Shown: piece by piece, positions 24,191 to 36,924 of the stretch
How the letters are laid out: every line of letters starts with the position of its first letter
Numbering within the stretch: position 1 is the first letter of the stretch
Assembly: GCF_947179165.1 (NCBI RefSeq)
Contig: NC_077241.1
Location: 78,579,648 to 78,643,647 of the forward strand
Reading direction: 5' to 3'
Source: Solanum dulcamara
Lineage: Eukaryota; Streptophyta; Magnoliopsida; Solanales; Solanaceae
Length of the DNA stretch: 64,000 bases
The notes under the pieces: generated by a model
The model's input: only the letters and a program-made list of their open reading frames with translations
Told to the model about the DNA's origin: nothing
Databases searched by the model: none
Translations under genes and position numbers: made by a program

Positions 24191-24996
24191 AATATTAATA
24201 TTTAATAAGTTAAATGAATTGTTATAAAAAATAAGGGACGTGAGTGTCGCAAAGTACAACATAATGGTCAAAATTATTCGGAATTGAGACATAGTTATTA
24301 TTATTGAGAGATAGCCATAGTTTCTTCTTCCGTTAATATTTCACGCAATAACTTCTCTATTTGAAGGATTGTTGTGGATTAATAATCACTTCTTCATTTG
24401 TAATTAAAATTTTTGGGTTCGAACCATATTTATATAATCACCTTTGTTAGAGAATTTTTTTTACCCTCTAACGTGGAACTTTTCAATGTGATTCAAAACA
24501 GCACGTAGGAAATAAATATTTTTAGGGGCAACAAGCTAAAAATTTTATGCTCCCTCCACATTGGAAGTTAATTCAGTTAAGTGTGCAAGTGAGAAATTTT
24601 TGATAATACAGTTATGCTCCCTCCAAATTCCTTTATAAATATGATTCGTTATAGAATTTTGAATCTTCCCTTGTTTGTTCTTGAAATTCTACACAGTTAT
24701 AGATTTTGGGGTTGCTTCATTTTGGAAAGAAAAACAGAAAGAAGAAAAAGGGTTCAAATCTTTCTGTGTTAAAGGGGTATTTCTTGCTTTTTATGGTCAT
24801 TCAAGAAGATAGATAACTGGGTATTGAATTAGTGCTGAAGAAATGTTGAGTTGAGTTTCAGAGAAAACTGGGATTGTCACAAGCAAGAAGTATCAATTTT
24901 CAACTGCATTGAGTAATTGAAGCTCAATGTTTGTTGTTTTTTCTCAATTAGAAATTTGCTGCGTTTTAGTTCTGATATCCAATTTGTGTTCTTGAA

Positions 24997-27900
24997 ATGG
25001 ATCATTCTAAAGCTATAGAAATTAAAAAGGATAAGAATGGGGTTGAACAAGTTTTGCTTCGAAATCCAAGTGGCGCCTCTGTTCGAGTTAGTTTACTTTT
25101 GAGATTAATCTTTTCTGTTTGACTGAAGGCTGTGTTCAAGATTGTTCAAGATTGTATGTGTTTAAGATGAGAATTTATAAATCTGAAATCTTTGAAAATT
25201 GAGTTTTCTTGAATTGTTTTATATATCCAGGTTAGCCTGCATGGAGGACAGGTTCTTTCATGGAAGACTGATCATGGTGAAGAATTACTTTTTATAAGCA
25301 GAGAGGTACATTTCTGAAGCCAATTGTGCTGAAACAATCGTCCTTGTTGTTCTACTTTTGTCGTTATTCTCAATTTGATTTATGGGTGAAAATCTGGTAA
25401 GCTGAACCGAATTCAGAATTTAAAGTTGTGAGTTCAGTATGAGCATGATTGGGTCTGCATACATTTTAAATCTTTTTGGGCATATACTGATATACATATA
25501 ATTCGAGCCGAAAGTAGTGAGTTGTTGAACCAGCATAATCCTCCTCGATCCACCTAGTTTTGCAAGACTCGCGTTTCTACTTATCTTGCAATGAAAACTG
25601 CATTTTGTTCATGTTGAATCACTGTTTTGAGCTTCTTTGAAATTATTGTAGATGAAATGCGAGTGTCATTTTTTTTACTATTTCTGCTACATGGTGATAT
25701 TCTTCATCTCCATTTCATCCCCTTCAGACCCTCAGATTCTAGTTCTGCATCAAAGTATTTTCTTGAGTCTGACTTGTTTAAAAATCGAATTTAAAGAAAT
25801 CTTGTAAATTGAGGAGAAGAAAGGATCTAAATTACGTAAAGCAGAGAATTTGTTGCTATGTGAAAACTGACAGCTTGCTCTCCTTTATGCGTTTTAGGCA
25901 ACTTTTAAGCCGCCAACAGCTGTGAGGGGAGGGATTCCAATATGTTTTCCACAGGTAATGTGGTAGTTGTCTATATGCTTTGTGTTCCTCTTAACATATG
26001 CTCACACTGATCTTTTCGAAATGTGACTGATGTGTATGTATACTTCTGAAGTTTGGAAAAGCGGGCTCCCTTGAGGAACATGGATTTGCGAGAAATAGGA
26101 TGTGGAACATTGACAATAATCCTCCCCCACTGCAGTCAAATCATTCCAATGACAAAACATATATCGACTTACTACTTAAATCATCTGCCGATGATCTTAA
26201 AGTCTGGCCTCATGAGTACGAACTTTACAATCCATTTCTTTTCTTAATAGGCAACATAGTCATAACTATTAAATGTTCGAATAGTATGCTAGTAAAATTT
26301 TCAGCTAGTGATGTTAGTCTTCTCTTTTCTCTTTGTCCAGTTTTGAATTCCGCCTGAGAGTGGCTTTGGCTTTAGATGGATCTCTTGCCTTGACATCACG
26401 CATCAGGAATATCAGTTCCAAGAATTTTAGCTTCTACATTGCACACCAAACTTATTTTTCTGTCTCAGATATCAGGTAACTAACATAAGCGTTACTGAAG
26501 CATTCTTTTTAAACAAAATAAATTTAGTTTCCCGTCCCTAGCTTCGATTGATAGAAAATTGTTATATAGTAATCGAGGAGTATCTACAGTCAAACTTCTT
26601 ATCTGAACACAAGAATAAATTTAGTTGTCTATAATCTAAACCTGGATCATACACCCATTTGTTGCTCTCATAATTTTTGGCGCACAATAGTTTCTTGTCC
26701 TTTAATTTCTTAATTTCTGTTACTATCTGATATTTTTTGTATTTAGATTATTGTATTATTTGGCTGTAGCTACTATTCAGTATACTTTGTGGTGCTTTTG
26801 TATTATTTGGATGTAGTTACTGTTCAGTATACTTTGTGGTGATTTCACCTCTATTTATTCTTTTTTTGTACTACTTTGGACTATTTTTCTTAAGCCGGGG
26901 GTCTATCAGAAACAATTTCTCTACTTCTAAGGTAGGAGTAAGCTCTGCGTACACTTTGTCCTCCCCGGACCTCACTTTGTGGGACTATACTGAGTATGTT
27001 ATTTTTATTTTTGTAATGGTGTAGCACACCCCCAAAAGAGAAAAAAAAATGCAGGATGAATATGTTTGTGACTCGTTAACAACAAAAACTTGTTGTTCCG
27101 ATTTTTAACTCAATAGGTATATCGTATTGGTCAAGTCATATTATGTCTTGTTATTCATCTACTTCCACATGTTTCGATAAACGTATGAGTTTCATGACAT
27201 ATCCATATAGTTTCCCTATTCAGAACTTGAAAACTAGGCTAACCTAACTGCTTTTATGACAGCGATGTGAGAGTGGAAGGCTTGGAGACTCTTGACTACC
27301 TTGAAAACTTGTTCGACGGAGAACGTTTTCCAGGGAAAGGAAATGCCGTAACATTTGAATCCGAGGTAAATTACAGCATATGTCTTATCAAACTCACATG
27401 CCATAGTTCAATAAGGTGTTCCCAAAACTATTCGGCTATAAGTCAGTCTAGACAGTGTTTTCTGCTATATTGTTGTCTCTGCTATTGCTTAATAGTTTTG
27501 GCTCCTAAGTAGGTGAGAAGTATATCTGTTGATTCTCCACCCAGGCACCTACCGCTATGTGGTGTTGCTTTGTGTTACTAATCCAGTACAAGGTGTGAGC
27601 CACATTATATGTTTCGCCCCTCCTTATTTATTTTAAATATGTATTCCACCCGTTCCAACTTGTTTGTCTTACTTTCATTTTTAGTTCGTTTCAAAAAGAA
27701 TGTCTCTTTCCTTTTTTGAAATGAAAGAAGTTGAAATGAAATGAATGATGACAGTAGAATCAATGTCTGCACGCCTTGTTTGGATAATAATCTGTGGGAG
27801 CAAATTATTTATTGAACTTGATTCATGTTTTTGTTTCCTAGAACAATTACTGAGTTTGTAATTTCACCTTTTTCAAAAATTCTTTGTTGGTAGGTGGATC

Positions 27901-28556
27901 GAGTTTATCTTAGTTCAATTGAAGAGATAGCAGTTCTCGATCACAATCCCTGGAACAGTAGGACTTTTCTGATAAAGAATGAAGGACTTCCTGATGTTGG
28001 TGAGCTCAACTATACTTTTGCGTTTATTTATTTGGAACCAAACCAAGGAAAAAATTAGCAGCACATAAAACTTGATATGGTCAAATGTGAGAAGCATATC
28101 CATTAGACAAGTACAGTCCAAAGCAACACTACAAATTTTGTATATGTAATCCCTTTGTGGAGTTGATTTCTGAGGACAGTTTCTTTGTTGGAAGGAAATT
28201 GGAATCAAGAAGAAATATGACTTTCTATGATAATAAACCCTCCCTTGTATGGTAACTTCAAAACATTGGACATGTTAAGTTTGTAATCTAGATACTCGAC
28301 ATGTTCTGTTTGTTATCTTGTTACTGCATCTTTTCCTCTTTGATTGTGTTTCAACATTCTACGTTAACCTATGACAGTGGTTTGGAATCCATGGGAGGAA
28401 AAATCTGTAGCCATAGCAGATCTTGGAGATGAAGAGTACGAGCATATGGTATGTGTAGGCGGAGCAGCTATCGAGAAACCAATCACCTTGGAGAAAGGTG
28501 AGAAATGGACCGGAACGTTGAAACTGTCTGTCAAGCATACAACACAACCTAATTAG
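24997..28556 (+). CDS. Glucose-6-phosphate 1-epimerase-like protein, copy 2 (intact frame, catalytic pair replaced)
   Basis: Eight exons: 24997-25086, 25231-25305, 25898-25954, 26052-26215, 26341-26475, 27263-27365, 27894-27999, 28378-28556. Product 302 aa. The fold landmarks remain (LHGGQVLSWKTDHGEELLFISRE, RGGIPICFPQFG, EEHGFARNRMW, FRLRVALALDGSLALTSRIRN). The HTYF motif is QTYF: CAA at 26447-26449 gives Gln165 in place of the catalytic His. The Glu position is Gly271 (GGC at 28458-28460, VCVGGAAIEKP). Exon 4 ends GA instead of GG, giving WPHDFEF. Exon 1 is six codons shorter than in copy 1, exon 7 is two codons longer, and the C-terminus is SVKHTTQPN. All splice sites are canonical and no stop was found. 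It may be a pseudoenzyme or a young pseudogene not yet broken. Confidence 0.88.
26690..27016 (+). mobile_element. TTG-type LINE 3' fragment in copy 2 intron 5
   Basis: A truncated LINE 3' UTR and end module (GGACTATTTTTCTTAAGCCG, GGTCTATCAGAAACAATTTC, CTCACTTTGTGGGACTATAC). Copy 1 has an empty site here (GCACAATGGTGTAG near 21038-21051), while copies 3 and 4 carry the same insertion. An internal duplication (CAGTATACTTTGTGGTG twice) is seen only in this copy. Confidence 0.75.
27650..27722. mobile_element. Stowaway-type MITE remnant in copy 2 intron 6
   Basis: TATTCCACCCGTTCCAACTT and about 55 further bases match the left part of the complete MITE in copy 4 (42261-42502); the right part is deleted. 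Copy 1 shows the uninterrupted site (AATATGTATAGTAAGCAGCC). Confidence 0.7.
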
Positions 28557-28894
28557 TGAACGTATGAGCTCCTTAGTGAAGTCGTAGACTAAGAGCCAAT
28601 ATCAATGTTCTTTTAGTATTGTACTTAGATGATTGATGTATAAATGTCATTCTTGTGCAAGTGTACAGCACACAGTACATGTAATGGAAGTTGGGAAAGG
28701 TCATTTTTAGTTTTTTCCCTAACTGTTGTAATTTGAATGAATCTGTTCATAATTGCAGAAATGAATCTTGTATTCAACCTTATATCACAAAATATTTGTC
28801 GGTTAAATATAGCTTTGGCATTGTCACCATGTCTCTTTTTTGTTGGTTAGCTAAAAATTTATGTATAAATCATCAGTTCAAAATAAATAATGAT

Positions 28895-30051
28895 TTGGTT
28901 CAATCAGTGGTTAATGTTATTTGCTAACGATATAGTATTGATTGATAAGACACGATACAGAATTAATGCTAGGTTGGAGGTTTGGAGAAAAACTTTGGAG
29001 TCTAAAGGGTTCATGTTGAGCAGGACCAAAACAGAATATTTGGAGTGCAAATTTCGTGTTACGTTGGATGAAGTGAATGTGGAAGTAAGGCTTGCCACAC
29101 AAACTATTCCCAAGAGAGATAGTTTTAAGTATTTTTGGTCCATAATCCATGGCAGTACGGACATTGATGGTGATATTACACATTCCATAGGGAGGACATG
29201 GATGAAATAGAGGCTTGCCTCTAGAGCATTATGTGATAAGAATGTACCACCTAAACTTAAGTTCTACAAAGTGATGGTTAGATCGTCCTTCTTGTACAGA
29301 ATGGAGTGCTAGCTGGTCAAGAATTCACAAGTTCAGAAGTTGCATGTTGCAGAGATGAGGATGTAAAGATAGATGTGCAGGCATACTAGGAGTGACAAGA
29401 TTAGAAATGAGGTTATCCGGGAGAAAGTGAGAGTGACATCTATAGCGGACAAGATGAGAGAAGCTAGATTGAGGTGTTTTGGGTATGTGAAAAAGAGGTG
29501 AGCTAACGCCTTAGTGAGGAGGTGCGAGAGGCTGACTGTAGGGGGTATGCGGATAGGGTAGAGGTAGGTCAAAAAAGTATTGAGAAGATGTGATTAGACA
29601 AGACATGACGCAACTTCATATTATCGAGGACGTGACTCTAGATAGGAAGGAGTCAAGGTCGTGTAACAGGATAGAAGGTTAGTAGGGTGAGAGTGTTGTT
29701 TTGCCTTGTAACGGTTTAGGCTTGTTAGTGCTTGTCGTAATACTAGTCATATCCTTTTAATTCTTGCCATATATTGTTTACTGTGTTTAGAGTATCACAT
29801 ATTTTACTTTTGTTATTGTTTCTCTTTTGTAGACTCTACACTATTTTTCTTATTAATTGATATGCTTTCTTCATTATTTTCTTCTTCCTTTACTTGGATT
29901 TGATGCACTTGACCTGATGATCTTTTGAAAACAACCTCTCTACCTCCACGAGTTAGTGGTAAGATCTGTGTACATTCTATCGTCTCTAGACCCCACTTAA
30001 TGAAATTTCATTGGATATGTTCTTGTTATTGTTTGTTGGTTCAATCAGTGG
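28895..30051 (+). mobile_element. 5'-truncated LINE behind copy 2 with perfect 16-bp target duplication
   Basis: The body 28911-30035 begins inside the RT domain (MLFANDIVLIDKTR; A-N-D instead of A-D-D), with a frame to 29207 and several stops thereafter. The decayed C-terminal part and 3' UTR follow, ending at TTGTTATTGTTTG. TTGGTTCAATCAGTGG is repeated exactly at 28895-28910 and 30036-30051. Parts of the same insertion survive at 24018-24190, 35630-35800 and 37376-37556. Confidence 0.85.
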
Positions 30052-31234
30052 CGTAGACAAAATTTATACGTACAATGTGATTTTACGATAAGATCAGCTT
30101 CCTAATTTTGCCCCTCGATTCAACTGAACCCAACGACTTTGGCACAGAACATAGACTAAAACTTTAATGAAAATTAATTTTGAGTTATGGAGATTTAACT
30201 GAATATATTATTATTGTATTAATATTTGAATCAATAAAATTTACAAGTATTATCAATTCAACTGTTAGAATCGAAAGCTAGAATCCGTCAAATCTAACTA
30301 TGTAAGCATGATGCATCTCCCCCGGAAAAAAAAACCTTTATCCAAAATTATTTGTTAAATATTGTTACGTAGCTAAATTTTAATTATTTCACAAGTACTT
30401 TTATTCTACTTTTGAAAAATCAAGGTCAAATATTATTGTAAAAGTGTGGAAAAAAATGATTATAGGAGTCTACTTTGGACACATAATTAGACAGCAAAAA
30501 AAATAAAGGACTCAAGTAAAATAAGTCAAAGCAGATTTAAAAAAATAATAATACAGTAATAAGAAAATCATATTGAAAATACTAGAAAGATAGAAGCTAC
30601 ATCAACTAGCAAAATGAAGTGAATGAAAAAAGGCTTAAATAGAAAATTAATAATTGTGTAAATTCACTTTAATCGAGCATAAATCGAGTATATATTTCAA
30701 AAAAAGAAAAGAAAAAAAGATATATTAAATATTTCTAACAATATTATACTACCTAATACCTATTAACTACAATAAGTTGGTTCAAGAGTCCAGATTTACG
30801 ATATTATACTTATTTCTCTAATTTTGAGCTTTTAGTAACAAATCATTTAACGTATTAATTATAAATGTAAAAAGGTATGATCTGACTATTTTGCCCTTTC
30901 GAATATACTAGTTTCTAAAATTCCTTTATATTTCCATCTTCCATTGGCAGTTAATTCAGTTAAATGCGCAACTGACAAATTCTTTGATAATACAGTTATG
31001 CTCCCTCCAAATTCTATAAATATGATTGATTCTAGAATTTCGATTCTTCTTCCCTTGTTTGCTCTTGAAATTCTACACAGTTATAGATTATTGGGGTTGC
31101 TTCATTTTGAGAGAAAACAAAAAGAAGAAGAAAAATCTTTCTGCGTTGAGTAATCGAAGCTCGAGTGTTTGTTGTTTTGTATCAATTAGAAAGTTACTGC
31201 GTTTTAGTTCTGATATCCAATCTGTGTTCTTGAA
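30052..31234. other. Spacer and promoter region of epimerase copy 3
   Basis: AT-rich repeated spacer, colinear with 16600-19250 and with 37560-39800 apart from insertions. The leader just before the ATG (TTCTGATATCCAAT...TGTTCTTGAAATG) is shared by all copies and supports the chosen starts. No gene. Confidence 0.5.
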
Positions 31235-34151
31235 ATGAAGCGTTCTGGAACAGATAAGGATTATAAAGCTAAAGAAATTGTAAAGGATAAGAATGGGATT
31301 GATCAAATTTATCTTCGAAATCGACGTGGTTTCTCTGTTCAAGTTAGTTTACTTTTGAGATTAATCTTTCGTGTTTGACTGAAGTCTAAGTTCATGAATT
31401 TCAAGATTGTATGTGTTTTTAAGATGAGAATTTATAAATCTGAAATCATTGAAAACTGAGTTTTCTTGAATTGTTTTATACATCCAGGTTAGCCTGAATG
31501 GAGGACAGGTTCTTTCATGGAAGACTGACCGTAATGAAGAATTACTTTTTATAAGCAGAAGGGTACATTTCTGAAGCCAATTGTGCTGAAACAATCGTCC
31601 TTGTTGTTCTACTTTTATCTTTCTTGTCAATTTGATTTATGGGTGAAAAGTTAGTAAGCAGAGATGAATTTAGAATTTAGAGTTGTGAGTTCAGTATGAG
31701 CATGATTGGATATGCATACATTTTAAATCTTTTTGGGCATATACTGATATACATAATATGAGTTGTTGAACCAGCATAATCCTCCTCGATTCGCCTAATG
31801 AAAACTGCATTTGGTTCATGTTGAATCACTGTTTCGAGCTTCTTTGAAATTATTGTTGATGAAATGCGAGTATCATTTTGTTAGAATTTCTGCTACATGG
31901 TGATGTTCGTCATCTCCATTTCACCCCCTTCAAACCCTCAGATTCTAGTCCTGCATCTAGGTGGTTTCTTGAGTCTGAATTGTTAAAAAATAGAATTTAA
32001 AGAAATCTTGTAAATTGAGGAGAAGAAAGGATCTAAAATATGTGAAACAGAGAATTTGTTGCTATGTGAAAACTCATAGCTTGCTCTCCTTTATGTGTTT
32101 TAGGCAACACCAACAGCTGTGATGGGAGGGATTCACATTCGTTTTCCTGAGGTAACATGGTTTTTATCAATATGCTTTATGTTCCTCTAATACATGCTCA
32201 CACTGATCTTTCCGAAATGTGACTGATGTGTATGTATACTTCTGAAGTTTGGAAATGGAAGCGCCCTTGAGAAACATGGATTTTCCAGAAATAGGATGTG
32301 GGTCATTGACAATAATCCTCCCCCACTGCAGTCAAATCATTCCAATGACAAAACATATATCGACTTACTAGCTGAATTATCCACCGGGCCTCATAAGTAC
32401 GAACTTTATAATCCATTTCTTTTCTTAATAGGCAACATAGTCATAACTATTAAATGTTCGAATAATATGCTAGTAAAATTTTCAGCTAGTGATGTTAGTC
32501 CTCTCTTTTCTCTTTCTCCAGTTTTGAATTCCGCCTGAGAGTGGCTTTGGCTTTAGATGGATCTCTTGCCCTGACATCACGCATCAGGAATATCAGTTCC
32601 AAGAATTTTAGCTTCTACATTGCTCACCAAACTTATTTTTCTGTCTCAGATATCAGGTAACTAACATAAGCGTTTGTTACTGAAGCATTCTTTTTAAACA
32701 AAATAAATTTAGTTTCCCGTCCCTAGCTTCGATTGATAGAAAATTGTTATATAGTAATCGAGGAGTATCTACAGTCAAACTTCTTATCTTGAACACAAGA
32801 ATAAATTTATTTGTCTATAATCTAAACCTGGAGCATACACCCATTTGTTGTTCTCATAATTTCTGGAGCACAATAATTCTTGTCCTTCAATTATTGTATT
32901 ATTTGGTTGTAGTTACTGTTCAGTATACTTTGTGTGCTTTCACCTCTGTTTATTCTTTTTTTTTGGACTGCTTTGGACTATTTTTCTTGAGCCGAGGGTC
33001 TATCACAAACAACCTATCTACTTCGGAGGTAGGGGTAACGTCTGCGTACTCTTTATCCTCCCCAAATCTCACTTTGTGGGACTATACTGGCTATGTTGTT
33101 TTTTGTTTTTGTAATGGTGTAGCACACCCCCAAAACAAAAAAAATCAGGATGACTATGTTTGTGATTCTTTAACAACAAAAACTTGTTGTTGGTAGGTGG
33201 ATCGAGTTTATCTTAGTTCAGTTGGACAGATACAAGTTGTCGCTCACAATCCCATGAACAAGAGGACTTTTCTGATAAAGAAAGAAGTACTTCCTGATGT
33301 TGGTGAGCTCAACTATAATTTTGTATTTATTTATTTGGAATAAAACTAAGGAAAAAAATTAGCAGTACACAAAACTCTGTGCGGTCAAAACTGAGAAGTA
33401 TATCAAAAGCATATGAACATATTCAGGGACACCAAAATATTAGGAAGATTGTCGTTAATTGCAAGTATTGGATGATTTTCTTTATAAGAACATTAAAGTT
33501 CATGTTGAAAAAAACTGAAAATTTAGAGAAACAAATTTTGTATATGTAATCTCTTTGTGGGGTTGAATTTTCAGATGGTCAATCTGAGAAAGTCACTTTC
33601 TTTGTAGAAGAAAATTGTTATCAACAAGAAATGTGACTTTCTAAGATGATAAAACCCTCCCTTTGCGGAAGGAAATTACTAAGAAGTCTAAGACTATTGA
33701 TATGAACTGATATCTAGTGCTAAATAAACAGTTACGTGTTAGGATAAAAGTGTCGGAACTGATAATAAGTAGAATCTATTCATGAGATAAATTCATTCCA
33801 TTCGTCATTTTTATTTTAGATTTGGGTAGTCTGGTGCATCCAACCCTTGTATGTTAACTTTAAAACATTGGACATGTTCAGTTTGTAACATAGTTACTCA
33901 ACATTTTCTGTTTGTAATCTCTAGTTACTGCATTTTTTCCTCTCTGATTGTCTTCCAACATTCTACGTTAACCTATGACAGTGGTTTGGAATCCATGGAA
34001 GGAGAGATCTAATGCCACAGCAGATCTTGGAGCTGAAGAGTACAAGCATATGGTTTGTGTAGGCAGTGCAGCTATTGAGAAACCAATCCCTTTGAAGCCA
34101 GGTGAAGAATGGACCGGAAAGTTGGAACTGTCTTTCAAACAATCGAGTTGA
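31235..34151 (+). pseudogene. Glucose-6-phosphate 1-epimerase-like copy 3, exon 6 deleted
   Basis: Recognisable exons: 31235-31342, 31488-31562, 32104-32151, 32248-32396, 32522-32656, 33197-33302, 33982-34151. Exon 6 (VRVEGLETLDYL region, about 100 bp) is absent. Intron 5 runs from its LINE fragment straight into the acceptor of exon 7 across TTGTTGTTGGTAGG. Joining exon 5 to exon 7 shifts the frame and meets TGA after about 20 codons. The copy also lacks three codons in exon 3 (FKP) and five in exon 4, both shared with copy 4. Active-site changes: MGGIHIRFPEFG for RGGIPICFPQFG, QTYF for HTYF (CAA 32628-32630) and VCVGSAAIEKP. The remaining exons show no stops, so loss is probably recent. A shortened transcript is possible but could not make a normal enzyme. 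Confidence 0.88.
32875..33114 (+). mobile_element. LINE 3' fragment in copy 3 intron 5
   Basis: The same insertion as in copies 2 and 4 (GAGCCGAGGGTCTATCACAAAC ... CTCACTTTGTGGGACTATAC). The 150-codon frame over 32744-33196 is produced by this insertion and is not a gene. Confidence 0.7.
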
Positions 34152-34422
34152 AGGATCACTCGATATCACTTGTTTTGTACACAACACAACCTAATTAGTG
34201 AACGTATGACCTCCTTAATATCGATGATTCTTTTAGTAGTGTACTTAGATGATTGATGGTTAAAAGTTGCAATAGACATTCTTGTGTTAGTGTACAGCAC
34301 ACAGTACATGTAATGGAAGAAATGCCGTAGTTTGAATTAATTTGCTTATAATTGCAGAAATGAATGTTGGATTTGATCTTTGTTAATGGAAATTCATATT
34401 AGAATTTGATTAAAAAAATATA

Positions 34423-34494
34423 TATCAGAGCCAGGTTTCGATCCTGGGACCTGTGGGTTATGGGCCCACCACGCTTCCGCTGCGCCACTCTGAT
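34423..34494 (-). tRNA. Initiator tRNA-Met (CAT)
   Basis: 72 nt. The minus strand folds into a full cloverleaf: acceptor stem ATCAGAG/CTCTGAT with discriminator A, anticodon loop CCATAAC with anticodon CAT, the GGG/CCC anticodon-stem pairs typical of initiators, and the GGATCGAAACC T arm. A T-run terminator (plus strand AAAAAAA at 34411-34417) follows the 3' end. No intron. Confidence 0.96.
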
Positions 34495-36019
34495 TTATTG
34501 ACAAGTAATTGCTCAAAATATTTATACTACAAATTCCCAGAAACTCATAGTTGTAATTTGTAGTCTCTATAGTAAGATCTTATGTATTACACTTCGGTAG
34601 ATTAAAGAGACCTTTATACAAGTAGCGATAAGGGTCGGATTTACTGTTTACTTTTTTCAGTCGAAATGCATAATCTGTCGACTAATTTAAATTTATAGCG
34701 ATTGGACGGACAATTATTTAAGTTAATTCTTCAAAACCAAAACCTTAAATTTGGTGTGTGTTTTTCCATTAAAAAAAATCAACTATAGTTACTGTAAAGG
34801 AATGTTCTATTGTTCTGACTTTGATTCACATCATATTTGATTTAATTTAGTCTATAGTCCATTGGTGCTTAAAGAGTATAAGAAGAATGATGGTTTTCCG
34901 TCTCTAGCTTCGACTAATAGAAAAATTGCTATCTAGTATTGAGGAGTATCTATCCGAGCACAACAATAAGATTAGTTGTTTATAATTTAAACGTAGAGCA
35001 TACGCCCGTTTGTTGCTTTCTACTTCCATATGTTTGAATAAACTTTTGAGTTTCATGACATATCCATAGAGTCTCCCTTGGATGGAAAACTACGCTAAAC
35101 TAACTGCTCTGTTATGTTCTTTTAATATATTCTTCTTTCTTCGTATGGATTTTTGGTTTTGGGTTGGGTTTGTGCTTTTTAATTGAATTTTATTTGTTAG
35201 ATTTTAAAAAAAGAGAGAATAAGACATGAGTTATCCATCGGAAAGTTGGTATTTTTAGGCTGTATTATTTTTGTAAATACTTCTTCATTTATAAGTCGTA
35301 CATTAAGAGCCAATATTAATATTCTTTTATTGGTGTGAAATTAGTAGTGTACTTAGATGATTGATGTTTAAAAGCTCCAATTGTCATTCTTGTGTAAGTG
35401 TATATCACACAATACATGTAATGGAAGTGGGGAAAGGTCATTTATAATATTTCCCCAAACTGTGGAAATTTGAATGAATCTGTTAATAATTGCAGAAATG
35501 AATGTTGTATTCACCTTTATATCACAAAATATTTGTTGGTTAAATATAGCTTTGGCATTGTCCCATGTCTCCTTTTTGTTTGTTAGCTAAAAATTTATGT
35601 AGAAGTCATCATTTAAAAATTAATAATGATTTGGTTCAATCGGTGTTGTATGTTATTTACGGATGACATAGTACTGATTGATGAGACATGGAACTGAGTT
35701 AATACTAGGTTGGAGGTTTGGAGAAAAATTCTAGAGTCTAAACGGTTCAGGTTGAGCAGGATCAAAATAGAATATTTGAACTGCAAATTAGTCCGAATAT
35801 ATTTAATAAGTTAAATGAATTGTTATCAAAAACTAAAGATAAGGGAGGTGAGTGTCGCAAAGTCAAACATAATGGTTAAAATTGTTCGGAATTGAGACAT
35901 AGTGATTATTGTTGAGAGATAGTCATAGTTTCTTATTAGGTTAATATTTCACGCAATAACTATTTGGAGGATTGTATTGGATTAGTAAATACTTCTTCAT
36001 TTATAATTAAAATTTTTGG
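34495..36019. repeat. Mosaic of epimerase-unit fragments
   Basis: After about 350 bp of unique spacer, blocks of unit 1 appear in shuffled, deleted form. 34887-35010 matches copy 1 intron 5 (20880-21005). 35030-35110 matches the end of that intron. 35105-35280 matches the DNA element in intron 6 (about 21830-21995). 35290-35630 matches the 3' flank of copy 1. 35635-35830 matches the LINE remnant of copy 1, and 35840-36019 matches 24220-24420. No exon survives in this stretch. Confidence 0.7.
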
Positions 36020-36870
36020 GTTCGAACTAGGGGTGGGCGTTCGGTTCTTCGGTTCGGTTTTGCTAAAGTTTGGTTCGGTTCTTCAGTGTTCGATTTTGAA
36101 AAAGTGTGCACAATATTTCAAACCAAACTAGATCTGTTCAGTTTGAATTTTTCAATTTCAATTCAGTTTATTTTGATGTTTTTAAATCGGTTTTCGTTAC
36201 AGTTAACTATGATTATTTTATATATGGCTTACTCATTAGTCAAAAGAAGAGATCAATTTGTTAAGTCCAGGCATGACATTTATATTTCTTAGGTGAAGTT
36301 TATCGGGTACTTAATAGAAGTACAATATTGGTAAACTATTTTGATTATGTCTTTGTTCCAAATTAATTATATAGGTAATCTATATCTTTTTCACTCTTTT
36401 CAGATAATTTCAATTTCATAGAGTAATTTGAAATATATAAAGACTAGAAATATAAATACTAAAACTCAAAAATAAAAAGCTAGTCTTTTGTAATGAAAGC
36501 AAGAAACTCCATTGGGTGAAGAGAGCAATGGAGAGTGAAGAGTGATGAGGGAGTGAAGCTTGAAGGCAGAGGGACTGCGAGTTGAGCAGTGAGCCCTAAT
36601 TTGGGCCAAATTAAAATGGGTCATTGAGTTGGGTAAAAATTAAAATATTTTGGCTCAAAATATATACTTAATATAATTTAAAATGTTATTTTAAATTCAT
36701 TTAATAAAACTTCGATGCTTTGGTGCACCGTGATTTGTGACCCTTATACCGAGTTTCCAAAAAAGGAACTGACACCGAACCGGAAAATCGAAGAATCGAC
36801 ACCAAAAAATTGAATTAGTTCGGTCCGATTCAATTTTTTGATTTTCTGGTATTTGTGCCGAGGTTCAAAC
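36020..36870. mobile_element. Inserted element flanked by a 9-bp direct repeat
   Basis: Body 36029-36861. It splits a sequence that is continuous in unit 1 (GGGTTCGAACCATATTTAT near 24416). The flanks are GGTTCGAAC (36020-36028) and GGTTCAAAC (36862-36870). It begins TAGGGGTGGGCGTTCGGTTC and contains many GGTTCGGTT motifs at both ends in opposite orientation. No transposase is encoded; the frame 36086-36292 is incidental. The TAGGGGTGGGC start recalls hAT elements, but the class is open. Confidence 0.65.
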
Positions 36871-36924
36871 CATATTTATATAACTTGGAAGTTTTCAATG
36901 TGATTCAAAACACCATGTAGGAAA

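Noticed and set aside
32744..33196. 150-codon plus-strand frame in copy 3
   Set aside because: It runs through intron 5 and the inserted LINE fragment; equivalent shorter frames in copies 2 and 4 differ, as expected for non-coding sequence.
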